A stretch of DNA of 64,000 nt from Thioalkalivibrio sp. ALE31 (GCF_000377405.1 NZ_KB905020.1:558001-622000); one strand, 5' to 3'; counted from the first letter of the stretch, positions 9,518 through 20,039 are shown. Notes: a model not told the origin generated them from the letters alone. Translations and numbers: made by a program.

Positions 9518-10798
9518 TTACGACCGCTGCGCCAGCGCTGTACGGAGATGATCGGCCAGTGCGGCACGCTCCACGGCTACCTGCTCGCCGCCCTGCGATC
9601 TTAACGGCTTCACCGTCACGGTGCCCGCGGCGTGCTCGTCACTCCCGAGGACCAGGGCGTAGTGGGCGCCGAGGCGATCGGCCCGCTTCATCTGCGACTT
9701 GAAGCTGCCGCCGCCACAGTGCTGGACCAGGCGCAAGCCGGGCAGCTCGCCACGCAGCGCCTCGGCCAGTTGCAGCGCCGGCCCCACCAGTTCGTCGCCC
9801 CCGACGATCAGGTAGGCATCGGGTCCGGGCGCGGCGGGGGCCTCCTCGCGGGCCTCCAGCAACGCCACCAGGCGCTCCAGGCCCATGGCCATGCCGATGG
9901 CCGGGGTCCCGCGCCCCCCCAGCTGCTCGACCAGGCCATCGTACCGGCCCCCGGCGCAGACCGTGCCCTGGGCACCGAGATCGTCGGTGATCCACTCGAA
10001 CACGGTGTGCGTATAGTAATCGAGCCCGCGCACCAGTCGCGGATTGTGCTCGTAGGGGATGCCCAGCGCATCGAGGTGCGCGCACAGGGCATCGAAATGG
10101 GCACGGGAGGCCTCGTCGAGGTCGTCCATCAGGCTGGGGGCGTTGGCGACGATCGCACGGGTCTCTGGGTGCTTGCTGTCGAGGATGCGCATCGGGTTGT
10201 CGTAGAGCCGACGCTGCGCCTCCTCGTCCAGGGCCTCCCGGTGCTGTTCGAAATAGGCGATCAGATGGTCGCGGTACCGGCGGCGGCTTTCCGGCGTCCC
10301 CAGGGTGTTCAGCTCCAGGCGCACGTTGGCCAGCCCCAGCATGCGCCACAGGCGCGCGGTCATCGCCAGCATCTCGGCGTCCACATCCGGCCCCGGCAGA
10401 CCGAAGACCTCGACCCCGACCTGGTGGAACTGGCGGTAGCGCCCCTTCTGCGGCCGCTCGTGGCGGAACATCGGCCCCAGATACCACAGCCGCTGCACCT
10501 GGTTGTGCAGCAGCCCGTGCTGGATCCCCGCGCGCACGCAACTGGCCGTGCCCTCGGGGCGCAGGCTCAGGCTGTCGCCGTTGCGGTCATCGAAGGTGTA
10601 CATCTCCTTCTCGACGATGTCCGTGACATCCCCGATGGAACGCTTGAACAGCTCGGTCGCCTCGACGATCGGCATGCGGATTTCATGGTAGCCGTAGCCC
10701 TCCAGGACCTCGCGCAGCGTGTCTTCCAGGTGCTGCCAGACGTGAACGGACTCGGGCAGGATGTCGTGCATCCCGCGGATCGACTTGATCGCTTTCAT
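9518..10798 (-). CDS. hisS: Histidyl-tRNA synthetase
   Basis: 426 residues (E. coli 424). Class II synthetase that charges tRNA-His. It begins [14 protein letters not shown]. Motif 2 is the [17 protein letters not shown] region. The histidine-specific motif is [15 protein letters not shown]. Motif 3 lies at [13 protein letters not shown], and a C-terminal anticodon-binding domain follows. The start lies only 44 bp below the rodZ stop. The ispG gene that separates rodZ and hisS in E. coli is absent. Confidence 0.98.
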   Translation of the reverse strand: MKAIKSIRGMHDILPESVHVWQHLEDTLREVLEGYGYHEIRMPIVEATELFKRSIGDVTDIVEKEMYTFDDRNGDSLSLRPEGTASCVRAGIQHGLLHNQVQRLWYLGPMFRHERPQKGRYRQFHQVGVEVFGLPGPDVDAEMLAMTARLWRMLGLANVRLELNTLGTPESRRRYRDHLIAYFEQHREALDEEAQRRLYDNPMRILDSKHPETRAIVANAPSLMDDLDEASRAHFDALCAHLDALGIPYEHNPRLVRGLDYYTHTVFEWITDDLGAQGTVCAGGRYDGLVEQLGGRGTPAIGMAMGLERLVALLEAREEAPAAPGPDAYLIVGGDELVGPALQLAEALRGELPGLRLVQHCGGGSFKSQMKRADRLGAHYALVLGSDEHAAGTVTVKPLRSQGGEQVAVERAALADHLRTALAQRS

Positions 10799-10842
10799 GA
10801 TGTCTTTTCTTGTACGTGATGGCCGCGCGGGCAGATCCCGCG

Positions 10843-12024
10843 TCAGCCTTCCAGGTCGAAGCGCGCGGTGCGGTCGCTCCGAATATGCGGCTCGAGATCG
10901 ACGGGCGTGCCATCCAGTGTCAGCGAGACCCCCTCGGCGTTGCCGAGGATCACACGGCCTGGCAATTCCAGGCGCAGCGTCTCGCGATCCCCCGAACTGA
11001 GAACGCCGGTCAGGACGACCTCGTCAGCGGCGTCGCGGATCTCCACCCAGGAGGTTTCGGAGAACTCCAGCACCAGCTCGGCGCCCCCTGCGGTGTCCGC
11101 CGGGGCCGGCGACGTCTCGGCCGGGGCTTCGGCCTCCGGCAGCGAGGCCATCTCGGACGCGACCTCGGGCGTGACCGGTTCCTCCGGCACGGCCACACGC
11201 TCGGTCAGGGACTCGGGCGTGATCGCGAGGGTCTGGCCATCCTCGATGCCAGTGTCAGGGGTACCCTCGCCCGACTCGATGGGCTCGGCTTCGGCGGCCT
11301 CGGCCGCCGCGCTATCCTCCGCTCCGCCCTCGGTCGGGAGCGCTTCCGGGGGCGCGGCTTCACCATCCGGCACCCCGGCCGGTTCTTCGTCCGTCAGCGC
11401 CGGATCCGCAAGCCCCTGTACAGCTTCCCGGGCATCCCCAAGGTTGATGGACGGCAGGCCGAGCGCGCCCGTGCGCTCGTTCCAGGCATAGCCCCCGAGC
11501 CCCAGCAGGGCCACAAGCAGCAACAGTGCCAGCCAGTAGATCCCGCGGCTGCGGCGGCGCCGGCGTGCCCGCGCCGAGGGAGTCGCGACCGCCTGCAGCT
11601 CGGGATCCACCAGCCCGTGCTGTTCGAACGACTGGATCCAGGGTCCCGCGTCCACCCCCAGCTCGCGGGCACAGGAGCGCAGGTACCCGCGTACGTAGGC
11701 CGGCGGCATGTGATGAAAGCGATTGGCCTCGAGATCTTCCAGTGTGCCGCGCCCGAGGTGGATCCGACTGGCCAGGGTCGCGGTATCGAGGCCCGCGGCC
11801 TCGCGGGCACGGCGCAGACTCGCACCGGGCTCGTTCTCGCCCCCGGGCGTCTCTGCCTCGGCCTCGGCGGGCCGGTCGCGCGTGGTCAGGCCGTGCGCGG
11901 CCGAGAACGACGGCTCGGGGTCCGGGTCGCTCCCCTCGGTACGCAGGGGGGCGACGTTGGTGGTCGAATCGTCAACGTCCTCGACCCGCCCCAGGTCCGG
12001 TTCCTTGTCGCGCGGATCACTCAT
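10843..12024 (-). CDS. rodZ: Cytoskeleton protein RodZ
   Basis: 393 residues. A cytoplasmic helix-turn-helix region ([34 protein letters not shown], given here as the span around residues 50-85) is followed by basic residues (RARRRRRS), one transmembrane helix ([20 protein letters not shown]) and a long acidic Ala/Glu/Pro-rich linker. A periplasmic DUF4115 domain closes the protein ([14 protein letters not shown]...[17 protein letters not shown]). RodZ links MreB to the wall-elongation complex and sets rod shape. Its start overlaps the pilF stop by 4 bp (ATGA), so the two are translationally coupled. Confidence 0.93.
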   Translation of the reverse strand: MSDPRDKEPDLGRVEDVDDSTTNVAPLRTEGSDPDPEPSFSAAHGLTTRDRPAEAEAETPGGENEPGASLRRAREAAGLDTATLASRIHLGRGTLEDLEANRFHHMPPAYVRGYLRSCARELGVDAGPWIQSFEQHGLVDPELQAVATPSARARRRRRSRGIYWLALLLLVALLGLGGYAWNERTGALGLPSINLGDAREAVQGLADPALTDEEPAGVPDGEAAPPEALPTEGGAEDSAAAEAAEAEPIESGEGTPDTGIEDGQTLAITPESLTERVAVPEEPVTPEVASEMASLPEAEAPAETSPAPADTAGGAELVLEFSETSWVEIRDAADEVVLTGVLSSGDRETLRLELPGRVILGNAEGVSLTLDGTPVDLEPHIRSDRTARFDLEG

Positions 12025-12791
12025 CCTTCACGCTCCAGACGCCGCAACTCGGTCATCTCGTCGCTGTCCGGATGCTGACGGCTCAGGCGCTCGGCACAAG
12101 CATTGGCCGCGCGGCTGTTCCCCAGCGCGGTTTCGGCCTGGTAGCACAACAGAAGGGTCTCGGCGCTCTCGATGCCCTGGCTGTCCAGCCGCTGCAGGAA
12201 GGCGCGGGTCTGCATCGGCCGGCCGTCCTGGTAGGTCAGCCGGGCCATCTCCAGCAGCGCGCGGGGATAGCCGGGATTGATCTCCAGCGCCTGACGGAGC
12301 TGGCGCTCCGCCTGCTCGGTATCGCCCGCATCGGCGTGGCAGACGCCGGAGTTCATGTAGGCGATGTCGCGGCGGTCATAATCCGGATTGTCGATGGCGC
12401 GCGCGAACAGGGCCTGCGCCTCGTCGAATTCCTCGCGGCTGCACAACAACGCCCCCAGGTTGGTCTGGGCGAAGGGGTTGCCCTCGTCACGGCGCAGGGC
12501 CCGGCGGTAATGTTCCTCGGCGCGATCCAGCTGGCCCTTGCGCTCGAGGACCGCGGCCATGCCGATATTGGCCAGGGCATCGCCGGGGTCATAGTCCAGC
12601 GCCCGACGCAGGTTGCGTTCGGCCTGTTCGAACTCGCCCTCGCGCAGATACCCGATCCCGAGCTCGGCGTGCACCTCGGCGGCCTCCTCGCGCTCGCCGG
12701 ATACCGGCCGGTCGGCCGTGGCGGCACAGCCCCCCAGCACCAGCGCCAGCGCCAACGCCGCGGCGAGGCGCCAACCCGCGCGTCCCGTCAT
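12021..12791 (-). CDS. pilF: Type IV pilus biogenesis TPR lipoprotein PilF/PilW
   Basis: 256 residues. The signal peptide [14 protein letters not shown] ends in a lipobox, so this is a lipoprotein. Six or so TPR units follow ([28 protein letters not shown] and similar). In Pseudomonas PilF pilots the secretin PilQ to the outer membrane for type IV pili. The placement between rlmN and rodZ is typical for the family. The gene overlaps both neighbours by 4 bp. No other pilus gene is in the window. Confidence 0.88.
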   Translation of the reverse strand: MTGRAGWRLAAALALALVLGGCAATADRPVSGEREEAAEVHAELGIGYLREGEFEQAERNLRRALDYDPGDALANIGMAAVLERKGQLDRAEEHYRRALRRDEGNPFAQTNLGALLCSREEFDEAQALFARAIDNPDYDRRDIAYMNSGVCHADAGDTEQAERQLRQALEINPGYPRALLEMARLTYQDGRPMQTRAFLQRLDSQGIESAETLLLCYQAETALGNSRAANACAERLSRQHPDSDEMTELRRLEREG

Positions 12792-13921
12792 GAAGCCCTC
12801 CGATCCGTCTGTGGCAATTCGGCGTGCAGGCGGAACATGCGCATCCCGCGATTGGTACGGTCCTCGACCTGGCCCACCAGCTGGCCGCAGGCGGCATCGA
12901 TGTCATCCCCGCGGGTACGCCGCACGGTGGTGACGTAGCCGGCCTTTTGCAGCCGTCGTTCAAAGGCCAGCACATCGGCCTCCCGCGGGCGGTCGAACGG
13001 GGCCCCCGGGAACGGATTGAACGGGATCAGGTTGATCTTGCCGGGAATACCGCGCAACAGTCCGGCGAGCTCGTTGGCATGTTCCGGCTGGTCGTTGACC
13101 CCGGCCAGCAGCACGTATTCGAAGGTCACGCCGCTGTGGGCATCGGTCGCCTCCACATAGCGGCGACAGCTGTCCAGCAGCTCGGCGATCGGGTACTTGC
13201 GGTTGATCGGCACTAGACGGTCGCGCAGCGCATCATTCGGCGCGTGCAGACTGACGGCCAGCGCGACATCCGTGTGTTCGCTCAGACGATCCAGCGCCGG
13301 CACCAGACCGGAAGTGGACAGGGTCACGCGCCGCCGGCTCAGGCCGTAGGCGTTGTCGTCGGTCATGAGCTGGCAGGCCGGCACGACCGCGTCGAAGTTG
13401 GCCAGCGGCTCGCCCATCCCCATCAGCACCACGTTGCTCACCGCCCGCTTGCGCCCTTCCGGCGCCGGCAGGCGCTGCATGGCCAGCCACACCTGGCCGA
13501 TGATCTCGGCGCTGGTCAGGTTGCGGTTGAAACCCTGCTGAGCGGTGGAACAGAAGGTGCAGTCGAGCGCGCAGCCGACCTGGGAGGAGATGCACAGCGT
13601 GCCGCGCCCGCCCTCGGGGATGAAGACGGTCTCGATGGCATTGCCGTCGGGGAGCCGCAGCACCCACTTGACGGTGCCGTCGGCGGAGGCCTTTTCCAGC
13701 CCGATCTCGGGGACGCGGATCTCGGTCTCGCGCGCCAGGCGCTCGCGCAGCTTGCGCGAGACGTCGGTCATCTGCTCGAAGTCGGTGACCCCGCGCTGAT
13801 GGATCCACTTGACGAGCTGGGTGGCACGAAAACGCGGTTCACCCCACTGCGCCAGCAGCTCGACAAGCTGTTGGTGGCTGTAGCCCAGCAGATTCAGGGG
13901 GGTGGAGGATGCGCTTGCCAT
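12788..13921 (-). CDS. rlmN: Dual-specificity RNA (adenine-C2)-methyltransferase RlmN
   Basis: 377 residues, standard for RlmN. It methylates A2503 of 23S rRNA and A37 of some tRNAs by radical SAM chemistry. The 4Fe-4S cluster motif is [15 protein letters not shown] (C-x3-C-x2-C). The SAM-binding [10 protein letters not shown] and a conserved C-terminal Cys region ([14 protein letters not shown]) are present. ATG 13921 starts [15 protein letters not shown], which matches the family N-terminus; the frame is open to 14017 without homology. Confidence 0.97.
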   Translation of the reverse strand: MASASSTPLNLLGYSHQQLVELLAQWGEPRFRATQLVKWIHQRGVTDFEQMTDVSRKLRERLARETEIRVPEIGLEKASADGTVKWVLRLPDGNAIETVFIPEGGRGTLCISSQVGCALDCTFCSTAQQGFNRNLTSAEIIGQVWLAMQRLPAPEGRKRAVSNVVLMGMGEPLANFDAVVPACQLMTDDNAYGLSRRRVTLSTSGLVPALDRLSEHTDVALAVSLHAPNDALRDRLVPINRKYPIAELLDSCRRYVEATDAHSGVTFEYVLLAGVNDQPEHANELAGLLRGIPGKINLIPFNPFPGAPFDRPREADVLAFERRLQKAGYVTTVRRTRGDDIDAACGQLVGQVEDRTNRGMRMFRLHAELPQTDRRAS

Positions 13922-13979
13922 ATCAGGGACCGGTTGGCTCAAGTCCCCTAGTGTACTGTGCCGAAGGGATGCCTGCCTA

Positions 13980-14011
13980 CGGGGCCCGGCGCGCGGTGCA
14001 ACCGGGCCCCG
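13980..14011. other. GC-rich hairpin between ndk and rlmN
   Basis: A 10-bp perfect stem, CGGGGCCCGG at 13980-13989 and its complement at 14002-14011, with a 12-base loop. It lies in the 113-bp gap downstream of ndk. No T-run follows on either strand, so it is not a classic intrinsic terminator; it could slow RNA decay or transcription. Confidence 0.4.
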
Positions 14012-14034
14012 CAGCACATGCGGTGCGGACCGTC

Positions 14035-14466
14035 TTAGCGGGTGCGCGGGCAGACGCCGTCGTCACCGAAGAAGAAGGCGATCTCGCGCTCGGCGGTCTC
14101 CGGGGCATCGGAGCCGTGCACGGCGTTCTCGTCGATGGATACGGCGAAATCGGCGCGGATGGTGCCCGGGGCCGCTTCCTTCGGGTTGGTCGCGCCCATG
14201 ATGTCGCGGTTCTTGGCGATGGCGTCTTCGCCTTCGAGGACCTGAACCAGCACCGGGCCGGAGATCATGAACTCAACCAGATCGTTGAAGAACGGGCGCT
14301 CCTTGTGCACGTCGTAGAAGCCTTCGGCCTGTTCGCGGCTCAGGTGCATCATGCGCGCGCCAACGACCTTCAGGCCGGCCTTCTCGAAGCGGCCGATGAT
14401 GTCGCCGATCGCGTTCTTGGCAACGGCGTCGGGCTTGATGATGGAAAGGGTGCGTTCAACGGCCAT
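14035..14466 (-). CDS. ndk: Nucleoside diphosphate kinase
   Basis: 143 residues, exactly the bacterial size. It passes the gamma phosphate of ATP to other nucleoside diphosphates. The N-terminus is [12 protein letters not shown] and the active-site histidine lies in the signature [20 protein letters not shown]. The substrate-binding [17 protein letters not shown] is intact. It heads the ndk-rlmN-pilF-rodZ-hisS string, as in E. coli. Confidence 0.98.
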   Translation of the reverse strand: MAVERTLSIIKPDAVAKNAIGDIIGRFEKAGLKVVGARMMHLSREQAEGFYDVHKERPFFNDLVEFMISGPVLVQVLEGEDAIAKNRDIMGATNPKEAAPGTIRADFAVSIDENAVHGSDAPETAEREIAFFFGDDGVCPRTR

Positions 14467-14525
14467 GGGGCGGCTCTCCTGCTACTTGGATGGATGTCAT
14501 TCGCCGGGCCCGTCTGTAAACGCGA

Positions 14526-14547
14526 GAACCCGCCGTACGGCGGGTTC
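14526..14547. other. Perfect 22-bp palindrome upstream of ndk
   Basis: A perfect palindrome with half-site GAACCCGCCGT, centred between 14536 and 14537, 60 bp upstream of the ndk start. As RNA it would form a stem of about 9 bp. There is no T-run of note. It could be a weak terminator of isc read-through or a protein site for ndk; sequence alone does not decide. Confidence 0.35.
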
Positions 14548-14634
14548 CCAACGCAAAACGACGCGGACACAACGTGCGGCGCGTAGTCTAGCGACCTCCC
14601 ACGCCCACGGCAATCCACCGCCGCAAACCCCGAT

Positions 14635-14871
14635 TTCACCACGAAGCACACGAAGGCACGAAGAAGGTCAAGGTCGGTTGAACCACGGAGTTCTCGGAGG
14701 ACACGGAGCCAATGGATGAAAAACACCAAAGTACTGGGCTGGGGCGTCAACCAAACCCGAAAGCGGATGGTGCTTCAACGCACTTCCCTTCTCTGTGTCC
14801 TCTGTGTTCTCAGTGGTGGAAAAGGGTTTCGCCCTTGAATTTCTTCGTGCCTTCGTGAGCTTCGTGGTGAA
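14635..14871. repeat. CACGAAG-type imperfect palindromic repeat, copy 1
   Basis: A 31-base arm starting TTCACCACGAAGCACACGAA at 14635-14665 pairs with an arm at 14841-14871 with a single mismatch. Inside, a second and more diverged pair (CCACGGAGTTCTCGGAGGAC region near 14690, CTCTGTGTCCTCTGTGTTCT near 14793) faces the same way. The block occupies most of the 434-bp gap between iscX and ndk, which otherwise holds no gene I can support. A close relative lies at 23198-23494. Confidence 0.75.
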
Positions 14872-14900
14872 TAAACGCCCTTGAACGCCGAAGCGCCCGG

Positions 14901-15104
14901 TCAGTCGTCGACGTCGGCCTCGTCCATCCAGGCGGCCTGGATCGCCTCGAGGATGCGCTCGCCGGAGCGGTTGGGGTCATCGTCGAAGTCCGGCAGGTTC
15001 ATCACCCACTGGCGCAGGTCCACGAAGTTGATGTTGCGCGGGTCGACGTCCGGGTGTTCGTCGGCCAGCTGCATCGCGATTTCCTGGGTATCGGTCCACT
15101 TCAT
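14901..15104 (-). CDS. iscX: Fe-S assembly protein IscX
   Basis: 67 residues, the normal size (E. coli 66). A small acidic helical protein with the conserved MKWTDTQEIA, HPDVDPRNINFVDLRQWV and ILEAIQAAWMDE. It binds IscS and iron and tunes cluster assembly, competing with frataxin. It is the last gene of the isc operon and starts 14 bp after fdx. Confidence 0.96.
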   Translation of the reverse strand: MKWTDTQEIAMQLADEHPDVDPRNINFVDLRQWVMNLPDFDDDPNRSGERILEAIQAAWMDEADVDD

Positions 15105-15118
15105 CGCCTTTCCCTCGC

Positions 15119-15457
15119 TCAGTGGTTCTCGGAGACCTGATTGATAGTGTACTTCGGCAGTTCCACCACGAGGTCCGTGTCCGCGACGATCGCCTGACAG
15201 GACAGCCGCGAGTCCGGCTCCAGGCCCCAGGCCTTGTCGAGCATGTCCTCTTCGTCCTCGGTGGCCTCCTCCAGACTGTCCAGCCCCTCGCGCACGTAGA
15301 CGTGGCAGGTCGTGCAGGCACAGGACTTCTCGCAGGCGTGTTCGATCTCGATCCCGTTTTTCAGGGCGAGATCGCAGATGCTGATGCCCGGCTCGGCCTC
15401 GATGGAGGCCCCCTCCGGGCAGATTTCCTCGTGGGGCAGAAAGATTACCTGGGGCAT
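15119..15457 (-). CDS. fdx: ISC-type 2Fe-2S ferredoxin
   Basis: 112 residues (E. coli Fdx 111). It supplies electrons for Fe-S assembly on IscU. Cluster cysteines lie in HACEKSCACTTCHVY and SCQAIV. The C-terminus has the adrenodoxin-type LPKYTINQVSENH. ATG 15457 begins MPQVIFLPHEEICPEG, the family N-terminus; the frame is open to 15523 without homology. It starts 4 bp below the hscA stop. Confidence 0.97.
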   Translation of the reverse strand: MPQVIFLPHEEICPEGASIEAEPGISICDLALKNGIEIEHACEKSCACTTCHVYVREGLDSLEEATEDEEDMLDKAWGLEPDSRLSCQAIVADTDLVVELPKYTINQVSENH

Positions 15458-15461
15458 GGTG

Positions 15462-17345
15462 TCAGTTCCCTGCGTCGTATTCGCTAACGTTGTGTCCGGC
15501 GAGCGCGCGCCGGATGCTGTCATTCATGCGCCGCGCGACAAAGGCCTCGGAGGCCTGCTCCACGCGCTTGCGCGCCGCCTCGATGGCGTCGGGGTCGGCC
15601 CCCTTCTCGCGTTCGGCGCGCAGGGCGTCGCGCGCCTGCTCGATGGTCTGGCGTTCCGCGGCCTCGAGGTAGCGGTCACCGTCCGTCTCCAGCGCGGCGT
15701 CCAGCGCCTCGAGCACGCGGTCGGCCTCGACCTGTTCCTCGCGCAAGCGCCGCGCCTCCATGTCCTCGCGCGCGGAGGAGGCGGAATCGCGCAACATCTG
15801 CTCGATCTCGGAATCGGTCAGGCCGTAGCTCGGCTTGACCTCGATATGCGCCTCCACACCCTGGGTCTGCTCGCGTGCCGTTACGTTCAGCAGGCCGTCG
15901 GCGTCCACCTGGAAGGTCACGCGAATGCGCGCAGCACCCGCGACCATCGGCGGGATGCCCGACAATGTGAACCGGGCGAGCGAGCGGTTGGCATCGACCA
16001 CATCGCGTTCGCCCTGCACCACGTGCAGCGACATCGCGGTCTGGCCGTCCTTGAAGGTGGTGAACTCCTGCGCCCGCGTGACCGGGATGGTGGTGTTGCG
16101 CGGGACGATGAACTCGACCAGACCGCCCATCGTCTCCAGCCCCAGCGACAGCGGGATCACGTCCAGCAGCACCAGTTCGGTATCCGGCTTGTTGCCGGCG
16201 AGGATGTCCGCCTGTTGCGCGGCCCCGATCGCGACCACGCGGTCCGGGTCGATGCCGGCGTGCGGGGTGCGGCCGAAGAAGCCCTCCACCGCCTCGCGCA
16301 CCGCCGGCATGCGGGTGGAACCACCCACCAGCACCACCTCGTCGATGGCGCCGGGCTCCAGCCCGGCATCCTCCAGCACCTGCCGGCAGGCGGCCATGGT
16401 GCGCTCCAGCAACGGCCGCGCCAGCTCCACCAGGGTGTCGCGATCCAGCTCGCCGGACCAGGTGGAGCCGTCGGCGCGCCTGACCTCGACCGGGGTACGC
16501 GCGGCATCGGTCAGGGCCTCCTTGGCCTGGCGGGCGGCCAGCAGCACGCGGCGCAGGCGCTGCGGATCGGTCTCTCCGGCCATGCCGGCCTGGTTCAGCA
16601 GCCAGTCGGCGATGGCGCGGTCGATGTCGTCGCCGCCCAGGGCGGAATCACCGCCGGTCGCCAGCACCTCGAACACCCCGCGGCGCAGCTGCAGGATAGA
16701 GATATCGAACGTACCGCCGCCCAGGTCATAGACGGCAATGGTGTTCTCTTCGCCCTGGTCCAGTCCGTAGGCGACCGCCGCCGCGGTCGGCTCGCTGATC
16801 AGGCGGAAGACATTCAGGCCGGCCAGCTGTGCGGCGTCCCGCGTGGCCTGGCGCTGGGCATCGTCGAAGTACGCGGGCACGGTGATCACCACGCCTTCGA
16901 GTTCGTCGCCCAAGGTCTCCTCGGCCCGCTGGCGCAGGGTATGCAGGATCTCCGCGGACACCTCCACCGCCGTCTTGTCGCCCGCGGCGGTCTCGATGCG
17001 CGGCACGCTGGACTCGCCGGTCTTCAGCCGGAACGGCAGCTCGCCGGACAGCGTGGCGACGTCCGCCGCGCCGCGCCCGATGAGCCTTTTGACCGAGGCG
17101 ATGGTGTTGTGCGGGTCATCCGCGGCGTGCTCGGCAGCCGCATGCCCCACGCTCACCGCATCCGCGGCATAGTGCACCACCGACGGCAGGATATGCCGAC
17201 CCTGTTCGTCGGGCAGCGTGTCCGCCTCGCCGCTGCGCACGGTCGCGACCAGCGAGTGGGTCGTGCCGAGGTCGATCCCGGCCGCGAGATGGCGCTGGTG
17301 CGGCGCGGACTCGGCTCCGGGTTCGGTGATCTGCAATAACGCCAT
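15462..17345 (-). CDS. hscA: Fe-S cluster assembly chaperone HscA (Hsp70)
   Basis: 627 residues, slightly above E. coli HscA (616). The nucleotide-binding domain has [42 protein letters not shown] and [14 protein letters not shown]. The substrate-binding domain follows from about residue 390. It recognises the LPPVK loop of IscU, which is intact in this operon, and promotes cluster transfer with HscB. It lies between hscB and fdx in standard order. Confidence 0.97.
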   Translation of the reverse strand: MALLQITEPGAESAPHQRHLAAGIDLGTTHSLVATVRSGEADTLPDEQGRHILPSVVHYAADAVSVGHAAAEHAADDPHNTIASVKRLIGRGAADVATLSGELPFRLKTGESSVPRIETAAGDKTAVEVSAEILHTLRQRAEETLGDELEGVVITVPAYFDDAQRQATRDAAQLAGLNVFRLISEPTAAAVAYGLDQGEENTIAVYDLGGGTFDISILQLRRGVFEVLATGGDSALGGDDIDRAIADWLLNQAGMAGETDPQRLRRVLLAARQAKEALTDAARTPVEVRRADGSTWSGELDRDTLVELARPLLERTMAACRQVLEDAGLEPGAIDEVVLVGGSTRMPAVREAVEGFFGRTPHAGIDPDRVVAIGAAQQADILAGNKPDTELVLLDVIPLSLGLETMGGLVEFIVPRNTTIPVTRAQEFTTFKDGQTAMSLHVVQGERDVVDANRSLARFTLSGIPPMVAGAARIRVTFQVDADGLLNVTAREQTQGVEAHIEVKPSYGLTDSEIEQMLRDSASSAREDMEARRLREEQVEADRVLEALDAALETDGDRYLEAAERQTIEQARDALRAEREKGADPDAIEAARKRVEQASEAFVARRMNDSIRRALAGHNVSEYDAGN

Positions 17346-17381
17346 CGGGTATTCGGCTCCTTCACACGGGCGCGGCGGGTG

Positions 17382-17909
17382 CTACTTGCCGCGCGCCAGG
17401 TTCTGTCGGGTTCGTTTCGTTTCTTCCAGCAGGCGATCGAAGAAGCGCAGCTCCAGCACCCGGTCCTTGGCATCCGGCGCCGGGGTCCCCGGCTCCTTCA
17501 GGGCATCCGCCACCTTCGCCCGTGCCTCGGCGCGGGCCTGCGCCAGCTCGGTCGCGACCGCTTCCAGTCCGGCCGCATCCCCGCTCGCCGCGGTCTCCTC
17601 CAGGCGTTCACGCCATTCGATCTGCGCCTCGATGAACTCGATGTCCTGACTGGTATCGCGTTCGGGGTCAAAGGCCACCCCGGTCCGTTCCAGCAGGTGC
17701 ACCGCCCGGCGGTAGTCGTCACCCAGGATCGCGTAGGCCTCGTTCACGTCGGCCGCCACCGCCGCCGCCATGCGGCGCGCCTGGTCACCCTGGCGCACGA
17801 AGCGGTCCGGGTGCAGTTCCGCCTGCAGGCGACGAAAGCGCTCGTCCAGCTGTTGCCGGTCGACCTCGAAGGCCACCGGCAGGTCAAACTGCTCGAATGA
17901 GTCGTTCAT
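17382..17909 (-). CDS. hscB: Fe-S co-chaperone HscB
   Basis: 175 residues (E. coli 171). The N-terminal J-domain keeps the HPDRF motif that triggers HscA ATPase. A C-terminal three-helix domain binds IscU. ATG 17909 (MNDSFEQFDLPVAFEVD) is preceded by AAGGGA at good spacing; the open frame continues to 17981 but has no homology there. A 104-bp gap with strong hairpins separates it from iscA. Confidence 0.95.
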   Translation of the reverse strand: MNDSFEQFDLPVAFEVDRQQLDERFRRLQAELHPDRFVRQGDQARRMAAAVAADVNEAYAILGDDYRRAVHLLERTGVAFDPERDTSQDIEFIEAQIEWRERLEETAASGDAAGLEAVATELAQARAEARAKVADALKEPGTPAPDAKDRVLELRFFDRLLEETKRTRQNLARGK

Positions 17910-17940
17910 TGCGTCCCTTGCGACGGGCTTGCAAAAGAAA

Positions 17941-17998
17941 AGGGGTGGTACGACAGCCACCGGGGACGTATCCCCGGGCAACCGCCATGCACCACCCC
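17941..17998. other. Nested hairpin between iscA and hscB
   Basis: Outer arms AGGGGTGGT (17941-17949) and ACCACCCC (17991-17998) surround a perfect 7-bp inner stem, CCGGGGA (17960-17966) and TCCCCGG (17971-17977), with a 4-base loop. It lies in the only sizeable gap between iscA and fdx. A role in mRNA processing or in lowering hscBA expression relative to iscRSUA is plausible but unproven. Confidence 0.5.
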
Positions 17999-18013
17999 GC
18001 GTGCGAGGCTCAG

Positions 18014-18337
18014 TCAGATGCTGAAGCTTTCACCGCAGCCGCACCGGGCCTTCTCGTTCGGGTTGTTGAACTTGAACCCCTCGTTCAGGCCTTCCTTGCC
18101 GAAGTCCAGCTCGGTGCCATCCAGGTACACAAGGGACTTCGGGTTCACGACCAGCTTCACGCCGCGATCCTCGAACACCGTATCGGTGTCCTCGATATCG
18201 TCGGCGAACTCCACCACGTAGGCCATGCCGGAGCAGCCGGTCGTCCTGACGCCCAGCCGAACGCCCACACCCTTGCCCCGCTTCTCGAGGAAGTTGTGGA
18301 TGCGTTCGGCCGCGGGTTCGGTCACTGTAATCGCCAT
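18014..18337 (-). CDS. iscA: A-type Fe-S carrier IscA
   Basis: 107 residues, the exact family size. It carries iron or Fe-S clusters to apoproteins. The three cysteines typical of A-type carriers are present: one in [14 protein letters not shown] and two in the C-terminal CGCGESFSI. It is 7 bp downstream of iscU. Confidence 0.97.
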   Translation of the reverse strand: MAITVTEPAAERIHNFLEKRGKGVGVRLGVRTTGCSGMAYVVEFADDIEDTDTVFEDRGVKLVVNPKSLVYLDGTELDFGKEGLNEGFKFNNPNEKARCGCGESFSI

Positions 18338-18344
18338 AGAGCCC

Positions 18345-18755
18345 TCAGGCAGATTTCTTCTCGGCTTCCGCGGCCTGGCCGTGGCGCTCCTGGTAGTTCG
18401 ACACCGCCGCCTTGATGGCGTCCTCGGCCAGCACGGAGCAGTGGATCTTCACCGGCGGCAGGGCCAGCTCTTCGGCGATCTGGGTGTTCTTGATCTGGCT
18501 CGCCTCTTCCAGGGTCTTGCCACGCACCCATTCGGTGAGCAGCGAGCTGGAGGCGATCGCCGAGCCGCAGCCGTAGGTCTTGAACTTGGCGTCCTCGATG
18601 ATGCCCTCGTCGTTGACCTTGATCTGCAGCTTCATCACGTCGCCGCAGGCCGGGGCGCCGACCATGCCGGTGCCGACCGTGTCGTCGTTCTTGTCGAAGC
18701 TGCCGACGTTGCGCGGATTTTCATAGTGGTCCAGAACCTTGTCACTGTACGCCAT
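18345..18755 (-). CDS. iscU: Fe-S cluster scaffold IscU
   Basis: 136 residues (E. coli 128; the extra length is an Ala/Glu/Lys tail). Cluster ligands C37, D39, C63 and C106 match E. coli numbering exactly. The HscA recognition motif LPPVK is at 99-103. IscU receives sulfur from IscS and builds 2Fe-2S clusters. Confidence 0.98.
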   Translation of the reverse strand: MAYSDKVLDHYENPRNVGSFDKNDDTVGTGMVGAPACGDVMKLQIKVNDEGIIEDAKFKTYGCGSAIASSSLLTEWVRGKTLEEASQIKNTQIAEELALPPVKIHCSVLAEDAIKAAVSNYQERHGQAAEAEKKSA

Positions 18756-18809
18756 GACCGTTCTCCTGTTGCGTGTGTACGCGTTGCGTTAGTGGTGTCG
18801 AGCGGGCCC

Positions 18810-20033
18810 CTAGTGGGCCGCCCACTCGACGGTGCTCAGATCGATGCCGTCCTGGTACATCTCCCACAGCGGGGAGAGCTCGCGCAGCTTGGCGACCGCG
18901 GCGCGCACGATCTCGACCGTATGGTCGATCTCCTCCACGGTGGTGTAGCGACCGATGGAGAAGCGGATCGAGCTGTGTGCCAGCTCGTCGTCGCGGCCCA
19001 GTGCGCGCAGCACGTAGGACGGCTCCAGGCTGGCCGAGGTGCAGGCCGAGCCGGAGGACACCGCGATGTCGCGCAGCGCCATGATCAGGCTCTCGCCCTC
19101 GACGAAGTTGAACGACACGTTCAGGTTGTGCGCGACACGCTGTTCCTGGTCACCGTTCAGGTAGACCTCTTCCATGCCGTCGAGACCGGCCCAGAGGCGG
19201 TCGCGCAGCATGCGCACGCGCTCCAGCTCGGGACCCATCTCGGCACCGGCGATCGCGAATGCCTCGCCCATGCCGACGATCTGGTGCGGCGCCAGCGTGC
19301 CGGAGCGCATGCCGCGCTCGTGGCCACCGCCGTGCATCTGGGCCTCGATACGCACCCGCGGCTTGCGCCGCACGAACAGCGCGCCGATGCCCTTCGGACC
19401 GTAGGTCTTGTGCGCGGAGAAGCTCATCAGGTCTACCGGCAGCTTCGACAGATCGATCGCGACCTTGCCGGTGGACTGCGCGGCGTCCACATGGAACACG
19501 ATCCCGCGCTCGCGGCACAGGTTGCCGATCGCCTCGATGTCCTGGATGACACCGATCTCGTTGTTCACGTGCATCACCGAGACCACGATGGTGTCGTCAC
19601 GCATCGCGTCTTCCAGCTCCTGCATGTCGACCAGGCCGTTTTCCTTCACGCCCAGGTAGGTGACCTCGAAGCCTTCGCGCTCAAGCTGGCGCGTGGTGTC
19701 CAGCACGGCCTTGTGCTCGGTCTTCACCGTGATGATGTGCTTGCCCTTGCGCTGGTAGAAGTGCGCAGCACCCTTGATCGCCAGGTTGTCGGCCTCGGTC
19801 GCGCCGGAGGTCCAGATGATCTCCTTCGGATCGGCGCCCACCAGCTGGGCCACCTGGCCCCGGGCGTTCTCGACCGCCTTCTCCGCGTTCCAGCCAAAAC
19901 TGTGGCTGCGCGAGGCCGGGTTCCCGAACAGCCCGTCCTTGGTCAGGCAGCCCGCCATCTTTTCCGCCACGCGCTCATCGACCGGCGTGGTGGAGGAATA
20001 GTCGAGATAGATCGGCAGTTTCAGGTCACTCAT
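18810..20033 (-). CDS. iscS: Cysteine desulfurase IscS
   Basis: 407 residues (E. coli 404). A PLP enzyme that takes sulfur from cysteine for Fe-S clusters, tRNA thiolation and cofactors. The PLP lysine is about K209 in [12 protein letters not shown]. The persulfide cysteine is about C331 in [10 protein letters not shown]. The C-terminal IscU/TusA docking region is complete. It starts 6 bp below the iscR stop. Confidence 0.98.
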   Translation of the reverse strand: MSDLKLPIYLDYSSTTPVDERVAEKMAGCLTKDGLFGNPASRSHSFGWNAEKAVENARGQVAQLVGADPKEIIWTSGATEADNLAIKGAAHFYQRKGKHIITVKTEHKAVLDTTRQLEREGFEVTYLGVKENGLVDMQELEDAMRDDTIVVSVMHVNNEIGVIQDIEAIGNLCRERGIVFHVDAAQSTGKVAIDLSKLPVDLMSFSAHKTYGPKGIGALFVRRKPRVRIEAQMHGGGHERGMRSGTLAPHQIVGMGEAFAIAGAEMGPELERVRMLRDRLWAGLDGMEEVYLNGDQEQRVAHNLNVSFNFVEGESLIMALRDIAVSSGSACTSASLEPSYVLRALGRDDELAHSSIRFSIGRYTTVEEIDHTVEIVRAAVAKLRELSPLWEMYQDGIDLSTVEWAAH

Positions 20034-20039
20034 GGGGCG

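Noticed and set aside
13980-14011. Intrinsic terminator for ndk
   Set aside because: The stem is strong, but no T-run follows on either strand; kept only as a hairpin.
14635-14871. CRISPR array suggested by repeated CACGAAG words
   Set aside because: The repeats are inverted arms of one palindrome, without regular spacers, and no cas gene is in the window.
15312-17339. 675-codon open frame on the plus strand
   Set aside because: Antisense to hscA and fdx, which have clear homology; the plus-strand product has no family features.
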